64,000 nt of DNA from an uncultured Planctomycetota bacterium. Lineage in GTDB: Bacteria; Planctomycetota; UBA1135; GCA-002686595. Each line of letters opens with the position of its first letter. The first letter of the stretch is position 1. The notes beneath the pieces are model-generated. The model saw nothing but the letters and a program-made list of their open reading frames with translations, was not told the DNA's origin and searched no databases. The DNA is taken from contig CAIYPP010000013.1 in NCBI GenBank assembly GCA_903928115.1, positions 1-64,000 on the forward strand. The letters run 5' to 3'. A program made the position numbers and the translations under genes. Shown here one piece after another: positions 25,755-35,274 of this stretch.

Positions 25755-27143
25755 ATGAAACGCGCCGTCGCAGCAGGTCTGCTCGTCGCTCACGCGCTCG
25801 CCTCGTGTGCGGGACTGCAAGGTCGAGCGGAACGGGAGCTGCAAACGCCCCCCGTCGAGGTTCGAGTCGAGCATCGCGTCGGCGCACTCCTCGGCCCCAT
25901 CGCGGCCGGGGGCAGTGCCGACGCGCTCAAGGCGGACGATGCGCTCGCGATCGACGCGCGTGCGCTGTGGCTCGAGAGCGCTCCGAGTGGCGGCGTGCCG
26001 CTCGCATCGCGCGCGAAGCTCGTGTCTGCCGAGCGGGGCGGCGAAGCGATCGAGTCGCGCAGTCGCTTGGCCGGCGGGGCGCGGCTCTTGCGCGGCATGG
26101 AGGCACAGGCCGCGCTCGCTCGGCCCGGCCGAACCCGCGAGGTCGCGCACGAGGAGCTCGCGCTGCCCGCGGGAGTCACGGCGACGCTCGCGCTGCTCGA
26201 AGAGCACACCGTGCGAGGCGAGGACGGGGACTTGCTGCGCCGAGAGCTGCGCGCGGAGATCGCTCGCGGCACCAACGGCGAGCTCGCGGTCGCGTTGGTG
26301 CTCGAGGATCTGCTCGCGGAGGAACTCGAGCTCGACGAGGACGCCGCGGAAGATCCGCAGTTCGCCACTCGCCGCGAGAGCCTGCTCCTCGACGATGTCC
26401 CCGCGGTTGGCGAGCCGCCGCTCGTGATCTTGGTGCCGCAGGAAGCACCCTACGCGGGGCTCGTGCTCGGGATCGTGCTTCGCGCGGACGGGCCAGCAGA
26501 TCGTCCCGCGGTCGAGCGCGCGATCGAGCAGGCTCGTGCCGCCGAGCGCGCCGCGCACGCGCGCGCCGCGTGGCTCGGAACGAAGGAGGCACGCCAGAAG
26601 CAGATCGAGACCGCCCTCGGTGCTCTCGACAACGCAGAGCGCCGCCGCGCGGCGCTGCTGTTCCTTTCGGCGGAGTCGGGCGCCGAGCTCTGCTCCGATG
26701 TTGCGCTCGATGCGGACGACGCCTTGCTCGCCGCTTGCGCGCGCGCGATCGCCGCGCAACTGCCGGACGCAGCGCGCCTCGCGGCCGACGGCGGCACGCT
26801 CGGCTGGGCGCTCGAGCGCGGGTGCGCACGTTTCCTTGGGGAACGCGCCGCGGAGCAGCCACTGCCGCTCGAGCTGCACGCCGCCGTGCTGCGGCGCACG
26901 GGCGAACTCGGACGTTCGCCCGCGTCTCTGATCGACGTGGTTCTGAAGGCGAAGTCGCTCGACGAGTTCCACGCGGCGATCGCCGCCGAAAATCGCATCC
27001 TCCTCGAGGACTCGCACCCAGCGACGCGCGTGCGCGCGTTCGACTGGCTCGCGGCGCGCGGCCTCGCACCGGCGAGCTACGACCCGCTCGCCAGCGATGA
27101 CGAGCGCGACGCGGCGCTCGAGGCAGCCGGGAGCGGCGGATGA
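25755..27143 (+). CDS. Lipoprotein of unknown function
   Basis: Encodes 462 aa from the ATG at 25755. The N-terminus has a lipoprotein-like signal (MKRAVAAGLLVAHALASC). The body is Ala/Glu/Leu-rich, with an N-terminal beta-rich part and a C-terminal helical part containing EQARAAERAAHARAAWL. It lacks motifs that I recognise. Third-position GC is as high as in its neighbours, which supports real coding. It overlaps the AsmA-like gene by 4 bases, so the two are probably coexpressed and may both concern the outer membrane. Confidence 0.72.
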   Translation: MKRAVAAGLLVAHALASCAGLQGRAERELQTPPVEVRVEHRVGALLGPIAAGGSADALKADDALAIDARALWLESAPSGGVPLASRAKLVSAERGGEAIESRSRLAGGARLLRGMEAQAALARPGRTREVAHEELALPAGVTATLALLEEHTVRGEDGDLLRRELRAEIARGTNGELAVALVLEDLLAEELELDEDAAEDPQFATRRESLLLDDVPAVGEPPLVILVPQEAPYAGLVLGIVLRADGPADRPAVERAIEQARAAERAAHARAAWLGTKEARQKQIETALGALDNAERRRAALLFLSAESGAELCSDVALDADDALLAACARAIAAQLPDAARLAADGGTLGWALERGCARFLGERAAEQPLPLELHAAVLRRTGELGRSPASLIDVVLKAKSLDEFHAAIAAENRILLEDSHPATRVRAFDWLAARGLAPASYDPLASDDERDAALEAAGSGG

Positions 27144-30100
27144 GCAGGCTCGCACGCTGGGGTTCGTTGGTCTCCGCGCGCCCAACTCGCTGGGCGCTGC
27201 GAGCGCTCGTGGTCGTTCTCTTCGCGCGCGTCGGGTTCGTCTGCCTGCAACCGCTGGCGCTCGGCAAGGTCGCCGAGCTCGTCGGGCTCGAGTGCGACTA
27301 CGACGAACTCAACGTGTCGTTCCTCCGCGGCGAGGTCGAGCTGCGCGGCCTGCAGCTTCGCGACGGGTCGACCGACCTGCCCGCCGCGAAGATCGGCTAC
27401 GCACTCGTCGACCTCGGCCTGATCGCGAGCCTGCGCGAGGGGCTCACTCTCGAGCGCGTCGAGATCGACGAACTCGCGCTCCACGTGCGAATGGACCCCG
27501 ACGGGCGCGTGGACTGGCTCGAACGCATCGGGCCGATCGCGCCAGCGCCGACCCCCGATGCGCCGCCGTCCGAGCCGCGTCCGCTCGACCTCGGGCTGCC
27601 GCTTCTCGTGCGCGAGCTCCGCGCGACGCGCGTGGCGCTGCACGCCGAAGACCGCAGCGTGTCTCCGCCGCTCGCCGTGGAAATCAACTTCGACGCGAGC
27701 GCCTCGGACATCGGCCGCGACGCACGCTTCGAGGCATGGGCGACGAGCCCGCAGTTCCTCGATGCGCTGCGCCTCGAGGGTACCGCACGCGGCGGGCTGC
27801 GCAGCGCGGCGCTGGCGGTGAACTGGAGGCTCGACGGACTGCGTCCGCGAGCACTCGCGGCGGAGCTGGCGCGCGTCGGTATGCTCCCGACCGCCGAGCG
27901 CATCGACGCGAGCGGCAGCCTTCGACTCGGACTCGAGCCCCACCCGACGGAGGAGCTCGCCTGCGCGGGCGGCCTCTCGCTCGCCGACTTGCGACTCGAC
28001 GCCGACGGCCAGTCGATCGCGTCCCTCGACGAGCTCGCCCTCGCGCTGCGCTCGAGCTCGCCCACGGCGCTCGAACTCGCTTCGGTCCGCGTGCTCGACC
28101 CTGTGCTCCATACCCTGCGCACGCCTGAGGGGCGCTGGGGCGTGCCGGGCTTCGAGTGGCGCGGCGTCGAGTCCGCGCCTGCGGCCCCTGCAAGCCCGAG
28201 CGCTCCCGCCACGGGAACCGCGCTCGCCGCGGCCTCACCCGCGTCGCCCCGCCTCGCGCTCGATCTCTTCGAAGTGCAGCGCGCGCGGCTCTCCCTCGAT
28301 GATCGCGGTGCCTCCGACGCCGACCTCGAGTTCGAGCTCTCGGGGTTGGAGCTCGCGGGGCTCGCCCACCCGCCGACGAGCGAGCAGCCCGCGAGTTTCA
28401 AGGCGTGGGCCAAGAGCACCGGCGTGTTCGAGAGCGCGACCTTCACCGGCACGTTCTCCGCGCATTCGACTCCGCAGATCCTCGAAGTGAGCGCCGACGT
28501 CGGCGGAGTGACGCTCGAGAAGCTCGGTCCCTGGCTCGCGCCTCTCGGCGTGGCGCCGGAGCTGCGCGACGGAGCGGTCGAGCTCGCCGCGCGCGTGGCG
28601 CTCGACACGACGAGCACGCCACCCACAATCGAACTCCAGGTTGAGACCGCGCGCATCTCCGACGGTGAAGTCCTCGCCGAGGTCGCATCCGCGGCGGTGC
28701 GTGGGCTACGGCTCGACGCGACGAGCGGAGCGCTCTCGATCGAAGCGGTCGAGGTCGCGGCGCCGCGCGCGCAACTGCGGATCGACGCGGACAGCGAAGC
28801 TCATTTCGCAGGCTTGCGAACGATTCCGCGCGCGAGCGCGGAGCAGCCGGCGGAAGCGGTGCCCTCCGCGACACCGAACTCCGGCGCGTCTGCGGCCCCC
28901 GTGTTGCCGTCGATTCGCATTGCCAAGCTCGACGTCCACGGAGGCGGACTGCGCCTGCTCGACGAGGTCGGCGGAACCTCCCGCGAGCTCGTCGTGCGCG
29001 ATGCCGCCTTCCATCTCGCAAATCTCGACACAACGGGTGCGTCGCAAGAAGCCGCACAATTTTCTGCGGCCGTCGCGGTCGACGGAGTCCTCGAAGAGGG
29101 TTCGCTCGGCGGAATGCTGCGCGTCAAGCCGCAGCCCGCGGAGCTCGAGCTCCAAGCGTCGCTGCGCGCGCGCGGAGTCTCGCTCGACCCGCTGGCGCAC
29201 CGCCTGCGCGCGCTCGGGCTCGAGCCGCGCCTCAACGCCGGGAATGCTGCGGCGGACATGCGCGTGCGTGCCACCGGCGACGGCGCTCGACTGAGTCGCA
29301 TGGATGCCGCGCTCGAGCGAGTCGAGCTCCGCGACGGCGAGCGATCGCTCGCGGGCGTCGAAGCTCTGCTCGTGAGTGGCGTCGATCTCGCTTCTGCGAA
29401 GCCTGAGGTCGCCTCGATCGTCGTGCGCGGAGCGCACGCCGCGCTCGGCCGCAGCGCCGCAGGCGAGCTGCTGCTCCCCGCGCTGGCCGTACCCGCGCGC
29501 GCGCCGAACGCGGCGACGGAGGGCACGCCGACGACCGAACCCTCGAAGCCGCTCACCTTCGCGCTGCCGTCGTTCGAGATCGGCGAGCTCGTCGTCGAAG
29601 GCTCGCGCATCGACTGGCGCGACGAACTCGTCTCCCCCACCGTGGAGACGGCGCTCACCGCAGACGCGCGCTTGCTCGGCCTCGGCGACAGCGGCCAACC
29701 CGCAAAGCTGGAGGCACGCGCGAGCGTGGCGGGTTCCGTGGGCAGCGCGAGCGCGACGGGTGAACTGCGCCTGCGCGCTGCGGCGGCGGGAGACACGAAC
29801 GCAAGCGCGAGCGCCGCGCTCGCCCTCGAAGCTCGCGAACTCCGCGCTGGCCCGCTCGCCGCGTACATGCCTGCGGGCATGTCGTGCACGCTGAAGGATG
29901 GTTCGTTTTCCGCCCTGCTGGACACGGAAGTGGCGGCACACGCCGCAGGCGGCATCGCCGCCGCTGCGTCGGTGCGCGAGCTGAAGCTCCGCGACGGCGA
30001 CGTGACGCTGCTCGAACTCCCGCGGGCCGCCATCCGCGCGACTCGCGTCGATCCGAGCGCGCGGACGTACGAGCTCGGCGAGCTCGCCGTCGAAGGACTC

Positions 30101-32347
30101 GCGCTCGCCGCACGCCGTGACGTTCAGGGAGCGCTCGAAGCGTTGGGGCTCCGCATCGAGGGCGCCTCGCAGGCGCCGGCTGCAGCTCCGACCGCGGAGA
30201 GCGCGCCCCGCCCGCTGCGCACTCTGCCCTCCTACGTCGGCCCAACGCCGAGGCTCTCGCTCGAACGCCTCGAGCTCTCCCTCGCACGCTTGGAATGGCG
30301 CGATGAGCAACTCGGCTCCGGCGCGACGCCGCTCACGCTGAGCGCACAGCTGCGCTCACCGGAGCCGCTCGTGCTGCTCGCACCCGACACCCGTTCGCCC
30401 GCGCCGCTGCGACTCGAAGCCCGCGCGGCGATCGGCGAGCTCTGCGACGCGCTGGAGTGCGATCTCGAACTGGAGCCTTGGGCCGCGCAGCCTGAGCTCG
30501 ACCTGTCGCTGCGAGTGCGCGGTCTTCACGGCGAGCCTCTGCCCCGCTTCGTTCCTGCGCTCGCCGGCCGCGTCGACGGAAGCGAACTGCGCGCGGGCGA
30601 GCTCGACCTCCACCTCTCCGGACACCTCTCGGTGACGCGCCGCGGTCCGCTCGGCTTCGACTGGGCGCAGCCCATCTCGGGCGAGGTGCTGCTCGATCGC
30701 TGCGAGTTCCGCGCGGAGCCCGGCGGCGAAGTCCTCGCGGGCGTCGGCGCGGTACGCGCGGAGATCGGCTCGATTCACGCGCTCTCCGGCGACGTCAAGC
30801 TGCGCTCGCTGCAAGTGTCGACGCCGCGGCTGCGCGCGCGGCGCGACGCGCGCGGGATCCACGTGTTGGGCCTGACACTGACGCTGCCCCCGAATGCTCA
30901 ACCGGACGCCACAGCAAAGGCCCCCGATCCGCAGGCGGCGGTCGTCGCAGCGCCCGTGCCGCGCCCCGACTTCACGATCGAGCGCATCGACATCGACGGC
31001 ATCGACGTCGAGGTGCTCGACACCACGGGGCCCGAGCCCGTGCGGCTCCCGCTCACCAAGCTCGACGTCGAAGTGAAGAAGCTCTCGACGCGCGCGCTCG
31101 CCGCCGGAGGCTCCGTCCAGTTCGACGCCGTGCTCGAAGCGGGCGCCGTGGACCTGCCCAAGCGGGTGCGCAGCTCGTCGCTCGTCGCGGGGATCGCCAC
31201 GGCGACCGCCGCGGCGCTGCGAGGCGCGAAGGAGAGCGCAGAACGTGAGCCGCGCCCGCTCTTCGGCTCGATCACGCTCGCCGGCCGCGTCGCGCCGTTC
31301 CCCGCGCCCTCGGGGTGGGTCACGCTCGACATCTCCGAGTTCGAGCTGACGGGCCTGCGCGGAATCGCGTCGGGGCACGGCGTCGAGTTGGGCGACGGCC
31401 TGCTCGACCTTTCCGCTCGCGCGCGGCTCCTCGGCGCCGACGGCGCGTCACTCAGCGCCCGCGCGAGCCTGTCGCAGATGAAGCTCAGCGAGCCGGCCAA
31501 CGGTCCGATCTCGCGCTACCTCGCGCTGCCGGTGCCGCTCGATGCCGCGCTGTTTCTGCTCGAAGACGCCGAGGGGCGCCAGAGCATCCCGATCTCGATC
31601 CGCATCGGTCCGCAAGGCCTGCAGCCCGCGTCGGTCATCGCCGCCGCGAGCACCGCCGCGACCGTCGTGATCGCACGCGCGATCGCGAGCTCGCCGCTGC
31701 GCCTCCTCGGCACGTTCACCGACGCGCTCGGGCTCACGGGGCGCGATGGCCCCAAGCCTGGCGAGTTCGCGCGCAGCTTCGACTTCGAGGCGGGCGCCGC
31801 AGACGAGCCCAGCGACGAGGACGCGCTGGAATCGCTGCGCCGCCGGCTCGCGGCGGACACTGCGCTGCAGGTCACGCTGGTGCACGAGTTCGGCGCTTTG
31901 GACCTCGCTCGTGCCGAGCGGCTCGCCAACCCCGCCATCGAGGACTGCCAACGGCTCGCCGAGCGCCTGCGTCAGCGCAAGGCCGAGCTCGCGCGGCGAC
32001 GCGAAGAGCTCGCTGCGCAGGCGCGCATCGAGATCGCGCTCGGGCGGTCACAGGACGCCGAGGACTTGCTCACACGTGTGCGTGCGCTCGACCGCGAGCT
32101 CGGCTTCGCGGAAGGATCGCTCGACCGACTGCTCGAACTCCTGCGCCCCGGCGCCGAACGACGAATGTCGCAGCGCACCCGCGCCGCCGCGCTGCTGCTC
32201 GCTCGGGAGCGCATCGAGCGCGTTCGACAGGCGCTGATCGCGCGCGGCATCGCGCCGGAGCGCATCGAGCCGCGCCCCGCGCGCTCGCTCGAAGCGACCC
32301 GCGAGTCTGGCGGCCGTGTCACGGCCATCCCACGCCGCAAGAGCTAG
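27140..32347 (+). CDS. Giant AsmA / DUF748-like envelope protein
   Basis: Encodes 1735 aa. One N-terminal membrane helix (about 20-37) is followed by an AsmA-type start: a segment pattern CDYDELNVSFLRGEVELRGLQLRDG and YALVDLGLIASLREGLTLERVEIDELAL. Long repeated beta segments alternate with Ala/Pro-rich linkers (repeated LPSFEIGELVVEGSRIDWRDE and LERLELSLARLEWRDEQL motifs). The C-terminal 200 residues contain GRDGPKPGEFARSFDFEAG and a helical section ending in RVRQALIARGIAPERIE, as in DUF748 proteins. Such proteins are related to TamB/YhdP bridge proteins that move lipids between membranes. Twin assignments (AsmA or DUF748) are possible, and a lipid-transport role is inference. Confidence 0.85.
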   Translation: MSRLARWGSLVSARPTRWALRALVVVLFARVGFVCLQPLALGKVAELVGLECDYDELNVSFLRGEVELRGLQLRDGSTDLPAAKIGYALVDLGLIASLREGLTLERVEIDELALHVRMDPDGRVDWLERIGPIAPAPTPDAPPSEPRPLDLGLPLLVRELRATRVALHAEDRSVSPPLAVEINFDASASDIGRDARFEAWATSPQFLDALRLEGTARGGLRSAALAVNWRLDGLRPRALAAELARVGMLPTAERIDASGSLRLGLEPHPTEELACAGGLSLADLRLDADGQSIASLDELALALRSSSPTALELASVRVLDPVLHTLRTPEGRWGVPGFEWRGVESAPAAPASPSAPATGTALAAASPASPRLALDLFEVQRARLSLDDRGASDADLEFELSGLELAGLAHPPTSEQPASFKAWAKSTGVFESATFTGTFSAHSTPQILEVSADVGGVTLEKLGPWLAPLGVAPELRDGAVELAARVALDTTSTPPTIELQVETARISDGEVLAEVASAAVRGLRLDATSGALSIEAVEVAAPRAQLRIDADSEAHFAGLRTIPRASAEQPAEAVPSATPNSGASAAPVLPSIRIAKLDVHGGGLRLLDEVGGTSRELVVRDAAFHLANLDTTGASQEAAQFSAAVAVDGVLEEGSLGGMLRVKPQPAELELQASLRARGVSLDPLAHRLRALGLEPRLNAGNAAADMRVRATGDGARLSRMDAALERVELRDGERSLAGVEALLVSGVDLASAKPEVASIVVRGAHAALGRSAAGELLLPALAVPARAPNAATEGTPTTEPSKPLTFALPSFEIGELVVEGSRIDWRDELVSPTVETALTADARLLGLGDSGQPAKLEARASVAGSVGSASATGELRLRAAAAGDTNASASAALALEARELRAGPLAAYMPAGMSCTLKDGSFSALLDTEVAAHAAGGIAAAASVRELKLRDGDVTLLELPRAAIRATRVDPSARTYELGELAVEGLALAARRDVQGALEALGLRIEGASQAPAAAPTAESAPRPLRTLPSYVGPTPRLSLERLELSLARLEWRDEQLGSGATPLTLSAQLRSPEPLVLLAPDTRSPAPLRLEARAAIGELCDALECDLELEPWAAQPELDLSLRVRGLHGEPLPRFVPALAGRVDGSELRAGELDLHLSGHLSVTRRGPLGFDWAQPISGEVLLDRCEFRAEPGGEVLAGVGAVRAEIGSIHALSGDVKLRSLQVSTPRLRARRDARGIHVLGLTLTLPPNAQPDATAKAPDPQAAVVAAPVPRPDFTIERIDIDGIDVEVLDTTGPEPVRLPLTKLDVEVKKLSTRALAAGGSVQFDAVLEAGAVDLPKRVRSSSLVAGIATATAAALRGAKESAEREPRPLFGSITLAGRVAPFPAPSGWVTLDISEFELTGLRGIASGHGVELGDGLLDLSARARLLGADGASLSARASLSQMKLSEPANGPISRYLALPVPLDAALFLLEDAEGRQSIPISIRIGPQGLQPASVIAAASTAATVVIARAIASSPLRLLGTFTDALGLTGRDGPKPGEFARSFDFEAGAADEPSDEDALESLRRRLAADTALQVTLVHEFGALDLARAERLANPAIEDCQRLAERLRQRKAELARRREELAAQARIEIALGRSQDAEDLLTRVRALDRELGFAEGSLDRLLELLRPGAERRMSQRTRAAALLLARERIERVRQALIARGIAPERIEPRPARSLEATRESGGRVTAIPRRKS

Positions 32348-32378
32348 GCGTTCGAGGGCGCGTCCGGCCTGCTGCGGA

Positions 32379-33737
32379 TCAACGCTCGAGCTGCGCCAGC
32401 TGCTCGCGCGTCGAGGCAGCGAACTCGCCCTCGGGCCACTGCGTCAGGTACGAGACGAGCACATCCCGCGCGCGCTCGCGCTGCCCGCGCTGCAGGTGCA
32501 GCCGCGCAAGGTGCAGGTGCACGGGCTCCACGGTCGCCTCGCCGCTCGCGCTCGCGAGCTCGAACGCTCGCTGCCAACTCGCGGCCGCGCCTTCGAGATC
32601 CCCCGACTGGTACTTCACGACGCCGAGCATGTGGAGCGCCTCCAGCGACTGCGGCGCGAAGCGCAACGCCTTCTCCAATGCCGACTGCGCCGCGGCGAGG
32701 TCCTTCTTGCGCGCTGCGGCGACAGCGGCGTCGATTGCGTCGTTCGCAGCCTTCTGCAGCGCGCTCATGCCGAAGCCGAGCTCCTCGTCCGTGGCGCCGA
32801 GCTCGCGCGCCCGCACCCAGCGTTCGAGCGCTCGCTCCTTGCGCGTGGCGAGCAAGTCCGCGGTCGCCGCGCGTGCATACAGCGACGCGAGCGCGACGCG
32901 CACCTCGACGCCACGCTTCGCGAGCTGTTCGTAGGCGTCCAGCGCCGCATCGAACTCTCCCAGCGCCGCGAGCGCGTCCGCGAGGAGCCGCTCGGCCTCC
33001 AGTTCCCCAGGCAGCGCGAGCAGCGCAGCCTTCGCGTGCCCCGCCGCCTCCGGGGCGTTCTCGGCTGCGAGCGCGGCGTTGCCGAGCAAGAGGTGCGCCT
33101 GCGAGAGCGGGCGACGCGTGAACTCGAGGTCGGGCACCTGATCGAGCGCCTCGAGGAGGTGCTCGAGCCCCTTCGGAGCGCCGCCTTGACGGCAGAGAGC
33201 GAGCACGCCGCGCGCGCGCGTCAGATCCGCTGTCGGTCCGGCGAGCGCGAGCCCTTCGCGGATCTCGTCCTCGGCGGAGGTGAGCCGACCGGCGGCCGCA
33301 TGGATCTCCGCGGCGGTCGCGAACACACGCCCCTCGCCGGGAAAGCGCCCGCGCAGGGACTCGATCGCGCGCACGGCGGCGATGTCGTCGCCCTGCGCGG
33401 CGGAGAGGCGCGCGCCGAGCAACTCGACGTCGAGGCCTTCCGCCATTGCGAGCTCTTGGGCGCGGGCGCGCTCGAACTCCCCGCGCTCGAAGCTCGCGAC
33501 AGCCGCGCGGAACGCGGGGTCGGCGAGCCGCGGCGCCTGCGGCGACAGCAGCGGGCTGGCTGCGCGCTCGGACGAAGGACTCGGGGATGCGGTTCCCCCA
33601 TCCACGGCGCCCGAGCTCGCAGACTTCACGGGAGCGGTGGGCGAGACGGGCACGATCGGTGCACTCGCGCCGGAGTCGCACGCCGTACTGAGCAGGGCCA
33701 CCGACGCGGCCTGCAGCACTCGCCCAGAGATCGTCAT
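32379..33737 (-). CDS. TPR lipoprotein
   Basis: Encodes 452 aa. A lipoprotein signal (MTISGRVLQAASVALLSTAC) is followed by a Ser/Pro/Ala-rich spacer to about residue 75. Helical repeats then run to the end, with several TPR units, for example LEALHMLGVVKYQSGDLEGAAASWQRAFELA and LHLARLHLQRGQRERARDVLVSYLTQWPEGEF. It may scaffold envelope complexes; no partner is evident. It converges on the AsmA-like gene with 31 bases between stops. It starts divergently from the uracil-DNA glycosylase, and a minus-strand TAGGAT lies 9 bases before its ATG. Confidence 0.85.
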   Translation of the reverse strand: MTISGRVLQAASVALLSTACDSGASAPIVPVSPTAPVKSASSGAVDGGTASPSPSSERAASPLLSPQAPRLADPAFRAAVASFERGEFERARAQELAMAEGLDVELLGARLSAAQGDDIAAVRAIESLRGRFPGEGRVFATAAEIHAAAGRLTSAEDEIREGLALAGPTADLTRARGVLALCRQGGAPKGLEHLLEALDQVPDLEFTRRPLSQAHLLLGNAALAAENAPEAAGHAKAALLALPGELEAERLLADALAALGEFDAALDAYEQLAKRGVEVRVALASLYARAATADLLATRKERALERWVRARELGATDEELGFGMSALQKAANDAIDAAVAAARKKDLAAAQSALEKALRFAPQSLEALHMLGVVKYQSGDLEGAAASWQRAFELASASGEATVEPVHLHLARLHLQRGQRERARDVLVSYLTQWPEGEFAASTREQLAQLER

Positions 33738-33746
33738 GGAGCGCGG

Positions 33747-33752
33747 ATCCTA
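33747..33752 (-). promoter_or_regulatory. Putative -10 box (TAGGAT) of the TPR lipoprotein gene
   Basis: The minus-strand TAGGAT is 9 bases before the ATG at 33737, so the leader would be only a few bases long. It occupies the 61-base divergent gap to the uracil-DNA glycosylase gene. Confidence 0.45.
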
Positions 33753-33798
33753 TCCTGTGAGCCAGCGGCTACCATGCGAGCCCCGAGCGACGGCACCC

Positions 33799-34830
33799 GT
33801 GAGCGACACGCACGCACAGACGCCTGAGAGCGAAGCCGAGCCCGCGAGCGAGTTGGCGCAGCTTCTGTCTGCGGCGCGCGCACACCTGCGGCGTCGACGC
33901 GCGCTCGGGGAGCGCGCGCTGCACCTCGCAGGGCCTGCGAACTCGTCTCCGACTTCGTCGGCCGCCGGCGCATCGTCGATGGCAGCCCCGTCGCCGATCG
34001 CGCGCCCCGCCGCAGCCGCGAGTCCGGGTCCCAGCGCTCCGCCCCCCGCTCCCCCGCGCGTTCCCCCGCCTCCGCGCACCGCACCGAGCCCCGCGCCGAT
34101 CAGCGCTCCACCGCCGCCCCCGAGGCAAGCGCCGCCGCCCGTCACCGCGCCGTCCGCCAAGCCTGCCGTCGCCGCCTCGACCTCCCCCGCCTCGACCCCG
34201 GCCGACACCCTCCGAACCGCCGAAGAGGTGCGCCGGACGGCCGCAGCCTGCGGCGACCTCGCGAGCCTCCGCGCCGCGGTCGCGCGCTGCCATGCCTGCC
34301 CCTTGGCCGCGACGCGAACCCAGACGGTCTTCTCCGATGGCCCCGACCGCGCCCGCATCCTCTTCGTGGGCGAGGCCCCGGGCGAAAACGAGGACCGGAG
34401 CGGCGTTCCTTTTGTGGGTGAAGCCGGAGCGCTGCTCACCGACATCATTGAAAAAGGCATGGGGCTGCGCCGCAGCGAGGTCGCGATCGCGAACGTGCTC
34501 AAGTGCCGTCCGCCGGAGAACCGCGACCCGTCGGCCGAGGAGACACGCACCTGCACGCCGTGGCTCGACCGTCAGATCGAGCTGCTCGGTCCCGAGGTCA
34601 TCGTCCCGCTCGGCAAGCACGCCTCGAATCACCTCTTGGGTGTCTCCGGACCGGAGCTGCGGAGCATGGGTTCCCTGCGCGAGCGGGTGCACGAGCGCGG
34701 GGGCCGCAAGGTCGTCCCGACCTACCACCCGGCCTACCTGCTGCGCACCCCAGACGCCAAGAAGGACTGCTGGAAGGACATCCAGCTCGCCATGGGCCTG
34801 CTCGGACTCCAGCCCCGACGCAAGGGCTGA
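33799..34830 (+). CDS. Family 4 uracil-DNA glycosylase ([4Fe-4S])
   Basis: Encodes 343 aa from GTG 33799. An ATG at 33736 is possible but overlaps the divergent gene start. The enzyme removes uracil from deaminated or misincorporated DNA. Motifs are GEAPGENEDRSGVPFVGEAG (water activation and uracil binding), NVLKCRPPENRDP and HPAYLL. Four cysteines, C164, C167, C236 and C252, fit the family 4 iron-sulfur pattern. Residues 1-30 form a helix (ELAQLLSAARAHLRRRRAL), followed by a long Pro/Ala/Ser-rich linker of about 100 residues before the catalytic domain. That linker makes it longer than typical 200-aa family members. Confidence 0.93.
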   Translation: MSDTHAQTPESEAEPASELAQLLSAARAHLRRRRALGERALHLAGPANSSPTSSAAGASSMAAPSPIARPAAAASPGPSAPPPAPPRVPPPPRTAPSPAPISAPPPPPRQAPPPVTAPSAKPAVAASTSPASTPADTLRTAEEVRRTAAACGDLASLRAAVARCHACPLAATRTQTVFSDGPDRARILFVGEAPGENEDRSGVPFVGEAGALLTDIIEKGMGLRRSEVAIANVLKCRPPENRDPSAEETRTCTPWLDRQIELLGPEVIVPLGKHASNHLLGVSGPELRSMGSLRERVHERGGRKVVPTYHPAYLLRTPDAKKDCWKDIQLAMGLLGLQPRRKG

Positions 34831-35274
34831 GAACGTTGCTCCTCGGGGACGCGTGGGAGCCGGCAGGACGCGTAACTCGCGTCGCTTCGCGGGGTACCCG
34901 AGCACACGCCGGCGGAGCGACTTCGCGACCGTCGGCGCGCCGTTGACCCCTCGTTCCACCACCGCTATGCTCCCGCCCCTCTCACGCCCCGACCTCGGCC
35001 CGCGCGGCTCTGTTCGGAGCGAGACCCGCGAGACCTTGGTGTCCTCGCTCCCCCGCATCCCGCGCGGATCGCAGGGAGCTCGGCCCCAAGCCTGCTCGCT
35101 GGCCTTGGCGCGAGTCGAGCGCATCGCGCGTCGGTGAGCTCGAACGGTCTCCAGAAGCATCGCATCGCAGTCTCTGTCCCACGACCGCCCCCGCGGCCGA
35201 ACCCCATCACCCAGATCCTTCGCGGACGTCGCTCCACACCGGACGTCGATCCCCGAGTCGAGGCCCCCACTTCC
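34831..35274. other. 444-base intergenic region with promoter and long leader
   Basis: No coding sequence is supported here. The region holds a promoter-like pair (34943-34971) driving the secretin gene, and then about 300 bases of presumed 5' leader. The leader has no obvious riboswitch core by eye, but it is GC-rich and could fold. Confidence 0.6.
34943..34971 (+). promoter_or_regulatory. Sigma70-type promoter of the first secretin gene
   Basis: TTGACC (34943-34948) and TATGCT (34966-34971) are separated by exactly 17 bases. This is the best -35/-10 pair in the window. Initiation near 34978 would leave a leader of about 297 bases before ATG 35275. Confidence 0.6.

Noticed and set aside
35134-35274. 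N-terminal extension of secretin 1
   Set aside because: The upstream frame encodes a Pro/Arg-rich stretch before a good lipoprotein signal. ATG 35275 is the better start.
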